64,000 bases of DNA. It comes from Paracoccus alkenifer (GTDB taxonomy: Bacteria > Pseudomonadota > Alphaproteobacteria > Rhodobacterales > Rhodobacteraceae). Every line of letters starts with the position of its first letter. Within the stretch, counting starts at the first letter, position 1. The position numbers and the translations under genes are program-made. Of this stretch, positions 16,344 through 25,475 are shown piece by piece. Location of the stretch: the NCBI RefSeq assembly GCF_900108405.1, contig NZ_FNXG01000001.1, forward strand, positions 124,001 to 188,000, read 5' to 3'. Under the pieces are notes generated by a model. The model had not been told where the DNA came from, ran no database searches, and saw only the letters and a list, made by a program, of their open reading frames with translations.

Positions 16344-17350
16344 CCCCCGGGGACGTGACGGCGGCCGCATCGCCCAACCACTCGGCCCGCCGCGACGGGC
16401 TGACACCGGCGCTGATCGTGATCCATTACACCGGCATGGCGTCGCTGACCGAGGTTCGCGCGCGGCTGTGCGACCCCGCGGCCGAGGTCTCGGCCCATTG
16501 GCTGATCGCCCCCGACGGCACGACCGAGGCACTGGTGCCTGAAACCCTGCGCGCCTGGCACGCCGGCGCCGGCAGCTGGCGCGGGGCGGGCGACATCAAC
16601 TCGCGCTCGATCGGGATCGAGCTGCACAACCCCGGCGACCGCCCCTTTCCGCAGCCGCAGATGCAGGCGCTGGAATCGCTGCTGGCCGCGATCATGGCGC
16701 GCTGGAACATCCCCGCGCAGGGCGTGATCGCCCATTCCGACATGGCGCCCGACCGCAAGACCGACCCCGGCGCGCGTTTCGACTGGGGGCGGCTGGCGCG
16801 TCAGGGGCTGGCGCTCGCGCCCAACGGCCTGCCCGATCCGCCCGGTCCGCTGGCGCCGATGCTGGACCGCATCGGCTATCCGCCCGGCGACGATGCCGCC
16901 CGGCTGGCGGCGTTCCGGCTGCGCTTTTGCCCGTGGAACCGGGGCGCGGAAAATGACCTCGACCGCCGCACCGCCGCCGGGGCGCTGGCCGCCCTGCCGG
17001 CGCCCGATTCCGCGCTGCCGGTCTATAAGGTGCTGCGCGCCGATGAATGGGCTGCGTTGCAAGCGCAGGGTGAAACCGCCGGCGCCCCGGTCGATCTGGC
17101 CGACGGCTATGTGCATCTGTCCAGCGCCCCGCAGCTGCCCGAAACCCTGGGCAAGCATTTCGCCGGCGCGCAAGGGCTGCAACTGCTTGCCTGCGACGCC
17201 GCCGCGCTTGGCCCGGCGCTGCGCTGGGAACCCTCGCGCAAGAACGCATTGTTTCCGCATCTTTACCGCGCCCTGCGGCTGGCCGATTTGATGTGGCACC
17301 GCCCCCTGCCCCTTGGCCCCGACGGCCACCACCTGACCGGAGATCTCTGA
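16340..17350 (+). CDS. N-acetylmuramoyl-L-alanine amidase fused to a DUF952 domain
   Basis: 336 residues in one open frame. Residues about 10-195 are an amidase_2/AmpD-type zinc amidase with ligands in [19 protein letters not shown] and [15 protein letters not shown], cutting the MurNAc-L-Ala bond of peptidoglycan or its turnover products. Residues about 227-330 are a DUF952 domain ([50 protein letters not shown]), usually a separate small protein. No stop or frameshift separates the parts, so this looks like a true fusion or a lost stop codon. It is coupled by ATGA to the lipoprotein gene and by TGATG to pyrD. It has no signal peptide, so it probably acts in cytoplasmic muropeptide recycling. 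Confidence 0.87.
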   Translation: MTPGDVTAAASPNHSARRDGLTPALIVIHYTGMASLTEVRARLCDPAAEVSAHWLIAPDGTTEALVPETLRAWHAGAGSWRGAGDINSRSIGIELHNPGDRPFPQPQMQALESLLAAIMARWNIPAQGVIAHSDMAPDRKTDPGARFDWGRLARQGLALAPNGLPDPPGPLAPMLDRIGYPPGDDAARLAAFRLRFCPWNRGAENDLDRRTAAGALAALPAPDSALPVYKVLRADEWAALQAQGETAGAPVDLADGYVHLSSAPQLPETLGKHFAGAQGLQLLACDAAALGPALRWEPSRKNALFPHLYRALRLADLMWHRPLPLGPDGHHLTGDL

Positions 17351-18417
17351 TGTCCTCACTGATCGAGCAAGCGGGCCGCGCCGCCCTGTTCCGGCTGGAC
17401 CCCGAACGCGCGCACGACCTGTCGATCCGCGCGCTGGCGATGGGGCTGGTGCCGCTGCCGGGGCGGGCGTTCACCTCGGATCGTTTGGCCACCACGCTGG
17501 CCGGGATGGCGCTGCCGAACCCGGTCGGGCTGGCTGCGGGCTATGACAAGAACGCCCGCGTGATCGCGCCGCTGACCCGCGCCGGTTTCGGCTTTGTCGA
17601 GGTCGGCGCCGCCACCCCGCGCGCCCAGCCCGGCAACCCGAAACCGCGGCTGTTCCGCCTGACCGAGGACCGGGCGATCATCAACCGCTTCGGCTTCAAC
17701 AACGAGGGGGCCGAGGCGATCTGCGCCCGGCTGGCGGCGCGCAAACGCGGGCCGGTGCCGGTCGGGCTGAATATCGGCGCCAACAAGGACAGCGCCGACC
17801 GCGCCGCGGATTTCGCCCATGTCGCCAGCCTTGCCGCAGGCGCGGCGGATTTCCTGACCATCAACGTCAGTTCCCCCAACACCGAAAAGCTGCGCGACCT
17901 GCAAGGGGCGCGGGCGCTGGCGGCGCTGATCCGCGGCGTGTTGGACGCGCGCGACGCATCGGCCGCGCGCCCCCCGGTGTTCGTCAAGATCGCCCCCGAC
18001 CTGGACGAGGCCGCTTTGGCCGAACTCGCCGCAGTGCTGCGCGACAGCGGCATCGACGGCGCCATCGCCACCAACACCACCCTGACCCGCAACGGGCTGG
18101 CCTCGCGCCACGCGGGCCAAACGGGCGGGCTGTCCGGCGCGCCGCTGTTTCGGATGTCGACAAGGATCCTCGCCCGGCTTTACCGGCATCTGGACGGGAA
18201 ACTGCCGATCATCGGGGTCGGCGGCGTGGGTTCCGTGGACGAGGCCTGGGCCAAGATCGAGGCCGGCGCCTCATTCGTCCAGATCTACAGCGCGCTGATC
18301 TATCAGGGGTTTTCGCTGGCCGACCGCATCGCCCGCGGGCTGGATGCGCGGCTGGGGGCCGAAAACACCACGCTTGCGGCGCTGACCGGCAGCGCCGCCG
18401 ACCGCTGGGCCGCCTGA
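17350..18417 (+). CDS. pyrD: Dihydroorotate dehydrogenase (quinone), class 2
   Basis: Fourth step of pyrimidine synthesis: oxidises dihydroorotate to orotate and passes electrons to membrane quinone through FMN. It has 355 residues, normal for class 2. The N-terminal membrane-associating helices (about 1-40) are followed by the barrel with [36 protein letters not shown] (catalytic Ser in the class 2 loop), [15 protein letters not shown] and [12 protein letters not shown], then the FMN phosphate site SALIYQG. The ATG overlaps the preceding TGA by one base. It is convergent with cysE, with only 5 bp between the stops. Confidence 0.96.
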   Translation: MSSLIEQAGRAALFRLDPERAHDLSIRALAMGLVPLPGRAFTSDRLATTLAGMALPNPVGLAAGYDKNARVIAPLTRAGFGFVEVGAATPRAQPGNPKPRLFRLTEDRAIINRFGFNNEGAEAICARLAARKRGPVPVGLNIGANKDSADRAADFAHVASLAAGAADFLTINVSSPNTEKLRDLQGARALAALIRGVLDARDASAARPPVFVKIAPDLDEAALAELAAVLRDSGIDGAIATNTTLTRNGLASRHAGQTGGLSGAPLFRMSTRILARLYRHLDGKLPIIGVGGVGSVDEAWAKIEAGASFVQIYSALIYQGFSLADRIARGLDARLGAENTTLAALTGSAADRWAA

Positions 18418-18422
18418 AGGGG

Positions 18423-19256
18423 CTAGACGATCCCCTCAAGCCCGATGATCTGCTCCATCGTGTCGGATGGCGTGTCGCAGCCCGCATCGCCCACGATCCG
18501 CGCCGGCACCCCGGCCACGGTCTTGCAGGGCGGAATATCGGTCAGCACCACCGAGCCCGCCGCCACGCGGCTGTGATGCCCGACCGAGATATTGCCCAGC
18601 ACCTTGGCCCCGGCCCCGATCATCACGCCTTCGCCGATCTTGGGGTGGCGGTCGCCGTCTTCCTTGCCGGTGCCGCCCAGCGTCACCGAATGCAGCATCG
18701 AGACATTGTCGCCGACCACCGCGGTTTCCCCGATCACGATGGAATGGGCGTGGTCGATCATCACCCCGGTGCCGATCCGCGCGGCCGGGTGGATATCGAC
18801 GCCGAACACCTCGGAACAGCGCATCTGCACGAAATACGCCATGTCGCGGCGGTCGTTGTCCCACAGCCAGTGTCCGATGCGGTAAGCTTGCAGCGCCTGG
18901 AACCCCTTGAAAAACAGCATCGGCTGCATCAGCCGGTGGCAGGCGGGGTCGCGCTCATAGACGGCGCGCAGGTCGGCCTCGGCCGCGCGGGCCAGCGCCG
19001 GGCTGCGGCGATGGGCGTCGTCGGCGATCTCGCGCAGGATCTGTTCGCTCATCTCGCCCGAGGCCAGTTTCAGCGAAAACCGATAGGCCAGCGCCGCGCG
19101 AAAGCTTTGGTGGTGCAGCAGCCCGGCGTGGATCAGCGCGCCCAGCAGCGGCTCGGCCTGCACGGCGGCGGCGGCCTCGGCCTGGATATGCGGCCACAGC
19201 CCGCCGGGCGGGACTGCGGGTTTCCTGAAAGCCTGAGCGTCCATGTCTCCATCCAT
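18423..19256 (-). CDS. cysE: Serine O-acetyltransferase
   Basis: First step of cysteine synthesis: makes O-acetylserine from serine and acetyl-CoA. 277 residues: N-terminal SATase helical domain (about 30-140) and a left-handed beta-helix of hexapeptide repeats with the active site DIHPAARIGTGVMIDHAHSIVIGETAVVG and VTLGGTGKEDGDRHPKIG. The C-terminal tail ends in GLEGIV; the isoleucine-type end needed to bind cysteine synthase is changed to Val. The start at 19256 has AAGGAG 8 nt upstream; a further ATG at 19289 lacks one. It lies downstream of cobF on the same strand after a 73-bp gap. Confidence 0.95.
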   Translation of the reverse strand: MDGDMDAQAFRKPAVPPGGLWPHIQAEAAAAVQAEPLLGALIHAGLLHHQSFRAALAYRFSLKLASGEMSEQILREIADDAHRRSPALARAAEADLRAVYERDPACHRLMQPMLFFKGFQALQAYRIGHWLWDNDRRDMAYFVQMRCSEVFGVDIHPAARIGTGVMIDHAHSIVIGETAVVGDNVSMLHSVTLGGTGKEDGDRHPKIGEGVMIGAGAKVLGNISVGHHSRVAAGSVVLTDIPPCKTVAGVPARIVGDAGCDTPSDTMEQIIGLEGIV

Positions 19257-19329
19257 GAAGCGGCTCCTTCTGGGGTCATTGCCCATCATCTAGGGCAGAC
19301 GGCGGGCGACCGAAAGGCTTGGCGTCGCA

Positions 19330-20082
19330 TCAAGGGCCGGATTCAGGGGCAAAATCAGGGTGCCGGGCCAGCAGATAGATGTCCATCACCCAGCCGTGGC
19401 GGGCGCGGGCCTCGGCGCGGGCGGCAATGATGCGGGGCCCGGCCTCGGCCAGCGGGCCGTGGTCCAGCAGCTGCCGCGCCATGCCGACGCAGGCGCCCCA
19501 CCAGATGCTGACGCCCGCCGGGTCCAGCAAGCGGAACGCGCAATCCCCGTCCAGCATCACCGCCACCCGGTCGACGCCGGGCGGCCAGCCATGGTCGCGC
19601 AGCTGCCGGCCGGTGGTGATGACCACGGGGCGGCCCAGATCGTTCAGCGCAATCCCATGCGCCGCGGTCAGCGCCTGCAACGCGGTGATGCCGGGCACCA
19701 CCCGCACAAGCGGCGCCGGGCGCAGCCGCGCCGCAATGCGCAGGGTGGAATCGTAAAGCGAGGGGTCGCCCCAGACCAGCAGCGCCACCCGCCCGGTGCC
19801 GGGGGGGATGGCCGCGACCCATGCGGCGGCCAGCGCATCGTGCCAGTCCTCGACCCCTGCCAGATAGCCCGCATCCGCCCGGCGCGCGGGCACCACAAAG
19901 CGCCCGCGCGGGACCATGGGCGCCACCGCGTCGCAGATCGCGTCGCGCAGCGCGGCCAGTTCCGCCTTGTCCTCGCCCTTGTCGGGGATCAGCACCAGAT
20001 CGGCCGAACGCAGCGCGGCCTCTGCCTCGCGCGTCAGGTGATCGGGGTTGCCGGTGCCGATGCCGATCAGCAGCAGCTCCAT
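19330..20082 (-). CDS. cobF: CobF, precorrin-6A synthase (deacetylating)
   Basis: SAM-dependent C1-methyltransferase of the oxygen-dependent cobalamin route: methylates precorrin-5 at C1 with release of acetate, giving precorrin-6A. 250 residues with the tetrapyrrole methylase fold: MELLLIGIGTGNPDHLT at the start (glycine loop), LLVWGDPSLYD and VVPGITALQALTAAHGI. CobF exists only in the aerobic pathway, which fixes the pathway type here. The ATG at 20082 precedes the conserved MELLLIG; the longer frame is ignored. It is second in the riboswitch-led pair cbiM-cobF. Confidence 0.95.
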   Translation of the reverse strand: MELLLIGIGTGNPDHLTREAEAALRSADLVLIPDKGEDKAELAALRDAICDAVAPMVPRGRFVVPARRADAGYLAGVEDWHDALAAAWVAAIPPGTGRVALLVWGDPSLYDSTLRIAARLRPAPLVRVVPGITALQALTAAHGIALNDLGRPVVITTGRQLRDHGWPPGVDRVAVMLDGDCAFRLLDPAGVSIWWGACVGMARQLLDHGPLAEAGPRIIAARAEARARHGWVMDIYLLARHPDFAPESGP

Positions 20083-20133
20083 GCCTGCCTCATCTGTAAT
20101 GGCGCGGCCCGCCAAAGGCCGCGCCGGACGGGT

Positions 20134-20811
20134 TCAGGCCGCGTGATGCAGCCGCCGCGTGACCAGCGCCGAGCCGCGCAGGCCGCGCAGCGATTTCGCT
20201 GCCGCCAGCACCGCCAGATCGGCCAGCGGCTCGATCACGATCACCAGCATATAGGCGGCGCCAAAGGTGCCGATCGAGGCCAGCGTGTCGACCGACAGCC
20301 CCTGCCCGTAAAGCACCCAGAACGCCACCCAGGCGACCACGCCCGCCTGATAGGTCGTGGACAGCGCCAGCGCCTGCCCATAGCGCAGGTCGACATAGGG
20401 GGTGCCCGGCGCGATGATGCGCCGCGCCAGCGCCTCGATCCCGAACAGCGGCACCAGCAGCGTGGTCAGGTTCATCCCGAATTGCGGCAGGTCGAAGGGG
20501 GCAAAGAACAACCCTTGCACCAGCAGCCCCAGCGCCAGCCCGATCGCCGCCGGCGCCGCCCCGAACAGCAAAAGCAGCGTCGAGCCAAGGATGAAATGCA
20601 CCTCGCTGACGCCGACCGGGAAATGCGGCAGCAGCTCGAAAAAGGTGAAGACGGCGGCGGTGGCCAGCCCGCTGCGCAGCAGCAGCGAGCCCGCGCCCTG
20701 TTCGCGGATCGCGCGCAGGCTGATCCAGCCGGCATAGCCCGCGGCCCCCGCGGCGGTCGCGTAGCTCAGCACGATTTTGGCGGCGTCGACGACGCCCGGT
20801 TCGATATGCAT
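20134..20811 (-). CDS. cbiM: CbiM-like cobalt ECF transporter permease/substrate component
   Basis: A 225-residue inner-membrane protein with about six hydrophobic helices. It starts MHIEPG, matching the CbiM N-terminus whose His2 coordinates cobalt, and contains GVSEVHFILGSTLLLLFG and FDLPQFGMNLTTLLVPLFGI, family signatures. The start is the ATG at 20811 with GGAGG upstream; the longer frame runs into the riboswitch. It is the first gene after cobalamin riboswitch 1, which fits cobalt uptake being shut off by B12. Unlike the classical system, no cbiN, cbiQ or ATPase cbiO gene is next to it, so either these lie elsewhere or it works alone. Confidence 0.88.
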   Translation of the reverse strand: MHIEPGVVDAAKIVLSYATAAGAAGYAGWISLRAIREQGAGSLLLRSGLATAAVFTFFELLPHFPVGVSEVHFILGSTLLLLFGAAPAAIGLALGLLVQGLFFAPFDLPQFGMNLTTLLVPLFGIEALARRIIAPGTPYVDLRYGQALALSTTYQAGVVAWVAFWVLYGQGLSVDTLASIGTFGAAYMLVIVIEPLADLAVLAAAKSLRGLRGSALVTRRLHHAA

Positions 20812-20879
20812 GTATCCCTCCTGCCCGTCATCCCCGACGGCAATGTGGTTGACCGGGACGGAATGCGCCCCGTGGCTTT

Positions 20880-21072
20880 GACGGCAGGTCTCCTGACTCG
20901 CGGGTCGGGGCCGGTCCCCTGTCCTTCCCGACCCATGGGGCCAGTGGCGCAATCGGGGGCGGCTCGCCGCTTACAGTTGCGGGGGCAGTCGCGGAGTTGG
21001 CGCCTGATGGCTACACCTCACCGCGTTCCCTTTTCATCCCCGTGCGGTTTTTCCGGCTTGGGGAACCGTCCG
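20880..21072 (-). promoter_or_regulatory. Cobalamin riboswitch 1 (upstream of cbiM-cobF)
   Basis: On the minus strand the order GGGAACGCGGTG, GACTGCCCCCGCAACTGTAAG, GCCACTGGCCCCATGGGTCGGGAAGG (split by loops) and the B12 box AGTCAGGAGACCTGCC is the full consensus of a cobalamin (AdoCbl) riboswitch. The box ends near 20881, about 70 nt before the cbiM ATG and its GGAGG, so control by masking of translation or by termination is possible. It begins about 50 bp after the cobB stop. Confidence 0.95.
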
Positions 21073-21124
21073 TTGCGATGTGCCAGCACGCGCGGTTTGC
21101 GTCAAGGATCACGCGCCCGGACGA

Positions 21125-22438
21125 CTAGCTTGCCGCCGCGATCAGGTGAAAGAACGTCCCCGTGACATGCCCCCGGCGCGAGCCGGTTCCGGGCAGTTCC
21201 GCCCCCGTCGCGTCCCGGACCAGCGCCAGCGCAGCGTCGGGCTGGGCGATGGTGGTGGCATAGTGGAACTCATGCCCGCGCAGCCGCGTCCCCGGCGGGT
21301 GGCCGGGCATCGGCACGCGCAGCTCGGCCAGCCGGTAGCCCAGGTTCATCCGGCGCTTGGCAAAGCTGGTTTCCAGCCCCAGCAGCCCGGTCATGCGATG
21401 CCGCGCGCCATCCGCCGCCACCAGCCCCTGCCCCAGCACCATATAGCCGCCGCATTCGCCATGCACCGGGCGGGTGGCGGCGAAATCCGCCAGCGCACGG
21501 TGGAAATTCCCGGCCGCCGCCAGCCGCCCGGCGTGCAGTTCAGGGTAGCCGCCGGGCAGCCAGCAGACATCAGCCGCAGCGTCCGGCCCCTGATCGGCCA
21601 GCGGCGAGAACGTCACCACCTCGGCCCCCGCCGCCCGCCAGCCGGCCAGCAGATGCGGATAGACAAAGGAAAACGCCGCGTCCCGCGCCAGCGCGATGCG
21701 CTGCCCGGGGGGCGTGACCGGCAGGGGCGCGGCGGGGGACAGGATGCCGCTTGCCGCCGCCCTTATCACGGCCAGATCGCAATGCGCGGCGATGAACTCG
21801 GCCAGCGCGTCGATGCGGGCGGTCAGGTCCGACTGTTCCTCGGCCTGCACCAGCCCCAGATGCCGCTCGGGCAGCTCCAGATCGGGGCGGCGGGGCAGCG
21901 CCCCCAGCACGGTGATGCCCGCCTGCGCCATGCCGTCGCGCACCAGCGCATCGTGGCGGCCTGAGGCCACGCGGTTCAGCACCACCCCCGCCAGTTGCAG
22001 GCCCGGACGCAGCCGCGCGAACCCCAGCGCGGTCGCCGCCGCCGATTGCGCCTGCCCGGATACATCCAGCACCAGCAGCACCGGCCAACCGGTCAGCGCC
22101 GCCAGTTCTGCCCCGCTGCCGGTGCCGGCCTCGCCCGGCAGCGCCACCCCGTCGAACAGCCCCATCGAGCCCTCGGCGATCGCCAGATCCGCATCCTCTG
22201 CCGCACCGACCAGCCCGGCGATGCGCGGCGCCGCCATCGCCCAGCTGTCAAGGTTGAAGGACTGCCGCCCGGTCGCCGCGGCGTGAAACCCCGGGTCGAT
22301 GTAATCGGGGCCGTTCTTGAAGGGCTGCACCGCCAGCCCCTGCCCGCGAAACGCCGCCATCAGCCCCAGCGCCACGGTGGTCTTGCCGGTCCCGGATGCG
22401 GGCGCGGCGACGATCAGCCCAGGCGTCGCCGCGCTCAT
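21125..22438 (-). CDS. cobB: CobB, hydrogenobyrinic acid a,c-diamide synthase
   Basis: Amidates carboxyl groups a and c of hydrogenobyrinate with glutamine and ATP, the last step before cobalt insertion in the aerobic route. 437 residues. The N-terminal P-loop domain has [21 protein letters not shown] and [12 protein letters not shown]; the C-terminal class I glutaminase-like domain has nucleophile Cys in [11 protein letters not shown] and ends with the GHEFHY and FFHLIAA strands. The start at 22438 overlaps the cobM stop (ATGA). It is the last gene of the cobL-cobE-cobM-cobB group; riboswitch 1 for the next unit follows directly. Confidence 0.95.
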   Translation of the reverse strand: MSAATPGLIVAAPASGTGKTTVALGLMAAFRGQGLAVQPFKNGPDYIDPGFHAAATGRQSFNLDSWAMAAPRIAGLVGAAEDADLAIAEGSMGLFDGVALPGEAGTGSGAELAALTGWPVLLVLDVSGQAQSAAATALGFARLRPGLQLAGVVLNRVASGRHDALVRDGMAQAGITVLGALPRRPDLELPERHLGLVQAEEQSDLTARIDALAEFIAAHCDLAVIRAAASGILSPAAPLPVTPPGQRIALARDAAFSFVYPHLLAGWRAAGAEVVTFSPLADQGPDAAADVCWLPGGYPELHAGRLAAAGNFHRALADFAATRPVHGECGGYMVLGQGLVAADGARHRMTGLLGLETSFAKRRMNLGYRLAELRVPMPGHPPGTRLRGHEFHYATTIAQPDAALALVRDATGAELPGTGSRRGHVTGTFFHLIAAAS

Positions 22439-23208
22439 TCCGGGAACCTCGGCCGGGCGCCCACGGGGCGGAAGCGGCGGTCGTAATCGCCCGCGTAAAG
22501 CCGGCTTTCGGCAAAGCCTTCCTGCGCCAGCGCCGGGCCGACCAGGATCAGCCCGGTGCGCTCGCCCATCCCCAGCGAAGGGTCCAGCGTCGCCAGCGTG
22601 GCGCGGAGGATGCGCTGGTCGGGCCAGCTGGCGCGGAACACCACCGCCACCGGGCAATCGCCGCCGTAATGCGGTGTGAGTTCCGCGATCACCCGGTCCA
22701 GCACATGCACCGACAGATGGATCGCCAGCGTCGCCCCGGTGGCGGCGAATGCGGCCAGGGTCTCGCCCTCGGGCATGGCCGAGGCCCGCCCCGAGGTCCG
22801 CGTCAGCACCAGCGATTGCGCGACCCCGGGCAGGGTCAGCTCCGCCCCCAGCGCGGCGGCGGCAGCCGCGAAAGCGGGCACCCCGGGCGTCACGTCATAG
22901 GGGATCCCCAGCGCACGCAGCCGCCGCAGCTGCTCGCCCATCGCCGACCACACCGACAGGTCGCCCGAATGCAGCCGCGCCACGTCGTGGCCGGCCTCAT
23001 GGGCGGCGGCGATCTCGGCGATGATCTCGTCCAGCGACAAGGGCGCGGTGTTCACGATCCGCGCGCCCGGCGGGCAGTGTTGCAGCAGCGCCTGCGGCAC
23101 CAGCGACCCGGCATAAAGACAGACCTGCGCGCCCGCGATCAGGTCGCGCCCGCGCAGGGTGATAAGGTCGGCGGCACCGGGGCCGGCGCCGATGAAATGG
23201 ACGGTCAT
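22435..23208 (-). CDS. cobM: CobM, precorrin-4 C11-methyltransferase
   Basis: SAM-dependent methylase that adds the C11 methyl group to precorrin-4. 257 residues: [20 protein letters not shown] (N-terminal glycine loop), [22 protein letters not shown] and [23 protein letters not shown] are hallmarks of CobM/CbiF. Length is normal. It overlaps cobB at its 3' end and cobE at its 5' end by 4 bp each, so it is in a tightly coupled unit. The only uncertainty is whether this unit is transcribed with the operon above or from a promoter near cobL. Confidence 0.96.
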   Translation of the reverse strand: MTVHFIGAGPGAADLITLRGRDLIAGAQVCLYAGSLVPQALLQHCPPGARIVNTAPLSLDEIIAEIAAAHEAGHDVARLHSGDLSVWSAMGEQLRRLRALGIPYDVTPGVPAFAAAAAALGAELTLPGVAQSLVLTRTSGRASAMPEGETLAAFAATGATLAIHLSVHVLDRVIAELTPHYGGDCPVAVVFRASWPDQRILRATLATLDPSLGMGERTGLILVGPALAQEGFAESRLYAGDYDRRFRPVGARPRFPE

Positions 23209-23555
23209 GCGTGGGTTCCTGTCTGGGCGATGGCGCAGGTGGCGCAGCGGTCGGGGGACATCGCGCGGGGGGCGAGCAGCCGCGCGCCGGGGCCGGCGGC
23301 GGCCAGCGCGACGGCCTCGGCCACGCTGCCGGTGTGGTGGGCGGCGAGGCTGCGGGGGGATTGCGAAAGCGTGGGGATACCGGCGACCGAGGCGACCGTG
23401 ATCAGCGGCAGGTCAAGCGCCCGCGCCAGCGCGGCGACCTCCGCGGCGTGGTCGGGCAGCGCCGCCAGCGTATCGGCCGGGCCGGCGGCGGCCAGCGCCG
23501 CGCGCAGCGAGGCAATGGTGGCGCGGCTGTTCATCCCGAAGCCCGCGACCCTCAT
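23205..23555 (-). CDS. cobE: CobE / CbiG C-terminal-domain protein
   Basis: 116-residue protein equal to the C-terminal domain of CbiG, called CobE in aerobic producers. [19 protein letters not shown] at the start and [31 protein letters not shown] near 70-100 are characteristic. It is required for or helps cobalamin synthesis, but its reaction in the aerobic route is not settled. A CATCAI-like Cys pair (RCATCAI) near the C-terminus is visible and could bind metal. The ATG at 23555 overlaps the cobL stop; the frame open further upstream is spurious. Confidence 0.9.
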   Translation of the reverse strand: MRVAGFGMNSRATIASLRAALAAAGPADTLAALPDHAAEVAALARALDLPLITVASVAGIPTLSQSPRSLAAHHTGSVAEAVALAAAGPGARLLAPRAMSPDRCATCAIAQTGTHA

Positions 23556-24733
23556 CGCGTCACCGCCCATTGCACCACCGGCCGCGCCGGCTGCCAGCCG
23601 CGCAACCCGCCAAGGGGGGCGGCCTCGGCCAGCTCGATCCGCAGCATTGTGCCGCCGTGGCTTGCGTGCAGCCCGGCCAGCAGCGCCTCGGTTTCCAGGG
23701 TCACCGCATTGGCGACCAGCGTTGTGCCGGGGGGAATGCGCGCCCACAGCGCCGCGGCCAGCGCCGCGGTCAGCCCGCCGCCGACGAACACCGCATCGGG
23801 GTCGGGCAGGCCGGGCAAGGCGGAAATACTGTCGGAATGCAGGGCCGAGACCGCCTCGGCCAGCCCGAAGCCTTTGATGTTTGCAAGGATGTTTGCCAAG
23901 CGGTCGGCGCGACGCTCAACCGCCACCGCGCGGCCGCCCGCTAGCGCCCATTCCACCGCCACCGAACCGGACCCCGCGCCCAGATCCCACAGCAGCGCCC
24001 CCGCCCGCGGCGCCAGCGCCGCCAGCGTCAGGGCGCGGACCGGCGCGCGGGTGATCTGGCCGTCATGCTGAAAGCCATCGTCGGGCAGCCCCGGCCCCGC
24101 CCGGCGCGCGACGCCGCCCGCGGCCTGCAACGCCACCGCCACCGGCGGCCGCGTCAGGTGCAGGTCGAACCCCGCCGCCGTCGCCTGACGGATGCGTTCG
24201 CGCGGGCCGCCGAGCGCCTCCAGCACCCACAGCGTGGACGCCCCCCAGCCGCGCGCCGCCAGCCATGCCGCCAGCGCCGCCGGGGCCTGCCCGTCGCGCA
24301 GCAGCAGCATCGCCCGCGCCCCCGGGCGCAGCACCGGCAACAGCCGCTCATACGGCGCGGCGTGCAGGCCGAGACAGGCGGTATCCTCGATCCGCCAGCC
24401 CAGCCGTGCCGCGGCCAGCGAAAAGCTGGACGGCGCCGGGAACGCCCGCCACTCGCCGGGGGCAAGCTGTGCCGCCAGACTGCCGCCCGCCCCGTGCCAG
24501 AACGGATCGCCCGAGGCCAGCACCGCCACGCGCTGCCCCCGGCAGGCCAGCACCGGCGCAACATCAAAAGGCACCGGCCACGCCCGCCCGCGCTGCCCCG
24601 CCTGCGCCAGCCGCAAATGCCGAGGCCCGCCGAACACGATTTCGGCGCCGTCCAGCGCGGCACGGCTTGCAGGCGACAGGCCGGACAGGCCATCTTCGCC
24701 CAGACCGATGATGGACAGCCAGGGATCAGACAT
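23552..24733 (-). CDS. cobL: CobL, precorrin-6Y C5,C15-methyltransferase (decarboxylating)
   Basis: Bifunctional enzyme, 393 residues, joining a CbiE-like C5-methylase (about 1-200: WLSIIGLGEDGLSGLSPASRAAL, VLASGDPFWHGAGG) and a CbiT-like C15-methylase/decarboxylase (about 205-393: LLWDLGAGSGSVAVEWAL, DAVFVGGG). It methylates C5 and C15 and removes the C12 acetate carboxyl. Its start codon at 24733 overlaps the divergent cobK start (shared CATG), so both genes must be transcribed from within each other or from further away. The start chosen gives MSDPWLSIIGLG, matching the family. Confidence 0.95.
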   Translation of the reverse strand: MSDPWLSIIGLGEDGLSGLSPASRAALDGAEIVFGGPRHLRLAQAGQRGRAWPVPFDVAPVLACRGQRVAVLASGDPFWHGAGGSLAAQLAPGEWRAFPAPSSFSLAAARLGWRIEDTACLGLHAAPYERLLPVLRPGARAMLLLRDGQAPAALAAWLAARGWGASTLWVLEALGGPRERIRQATAAGFDLHLTRPPVAVALQAAGGVARRAGPGLPDDGFQHDGQITRAPVRALTLAALAPRAGALLWDLGAGSGSVAVEWALAGGRAVAVERRADRLANILANIKGFGLAEAVSALHSDSISALPGLPDPDAVFVGGGLTAALAAALWARIPPGTTLVANAVTLETEALLAGLHASHGGTMLRIELAEAAPLGGLRGWQPARPVVQWAVTR

Positions 24734-25475
24734 GCGGGTTCTGCTGCTGGGCGGCACGACCGAGGCCGCCGCCATGGCCCGCGCGCTGGCCGAGGCCGGG
24801 GTCGAGGCGCTGTATTCCTATGCCGGCCGCACCAACACGCCGCGCCCGCAGCCGCTGCCGCTGCGCATCGGCGGCTTCGGCGGGGTTGAGGGGCTGGCCC
24901 TGCATCTGCGCGAGGACGGGTTTACCCATGTGATCGACGCCACCCACCCCTTTGCCGCCAGCATCAGCCGCAACGCGGTTGCGGCCTGTGCGGCGGCGGG
25001 GGTGCCGCTGCTGGCGCTGGAACGTCCCGCATGGGTGCAGGCCGCCGGCGACGACTGGACGCCGGTCCCCGATCTGGCCGCCGCGGCCGCGGCCCTGCCC
25101 CGGACCCCGGCGAATGTGTTCCTCGCCATCGGCCGCCAGAACCTCGACGCCTTTGCCGGCCTGCCGCATCGCTGGCTGCTGCGCTTTGTCGACCCAGAGC
25201 CGGTGCCCCTGCCCCGCGCCAGCCGCGTGGTCGACCGCGGCCCCTTTACGCCAGCAGGCGACATGGCGCTGATGCGCGACCACCGCATCCAGATCGTGGT
25301 CGCCAAGAATGCCGGCGGCGAGGGCGCGCGCGCCAAGCTCGACGCCGCCCGGGCACTGCGCCTGCCGGTGGTGATGGTCGCGCGCCCCGAGATCCCGGCA
25401 AGGGAAACCGTGGCTTCGGCCGCGCAGGCGATGGCGTGGCTTCATCGCACGCCCCCCGCCGAACGAGGGGTATAG
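24732..25475 (+). CDS. cobK: CobK, precorrin-6A reductase
   Basis: NADPH-dependent reductase giving dihydro-precorrin-6. 247 residues: MRVLLLGGTTEAAAMARALAE at the start (Rossmann-like), VIDATHPFAASIS, FLAIGRQNLDAF and IVVAKNAGGEGARAKLDAA are family hallmarks. It is the only gene in 20-33 kb on the plus strand. Its start overlaps the cobL start and its last 34 bp overlap the 3' end of cobJ, so it is fully antisense to any transcript running from cobJ into cobL. AGGGA lies 8 nt before the ATG, inside the cobL coding sequence. Confidence 0.95.
   Translation: MRVLLLGGTTEAAAMARALAEAGVEALYSYAGRTNTPRPQPLPLRIGGFGGVEGLALHLREDGFTHVIDATHPFAASISRNAVAACAAAGVPLLALERPAWVQAAGDDWTPVPDLAAAAAALPRTPANVFLAIGRQNLDAFAGLPHRWLLRFVDPEPVPLPRASRVVDRGPFTPAGDMALMRDHRIQIVVAKNAGGEGARAKLDAARALRLPVVMVARPEIPARETVASAAQAMAWLHRTPPAERGV

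Noticed and set aside
20880..20952. N-terminal extension of CbiM
   Set aside because: The extra codons lie in the riboswitch; GGAGG and the conserved MHI start fix the shorter form.
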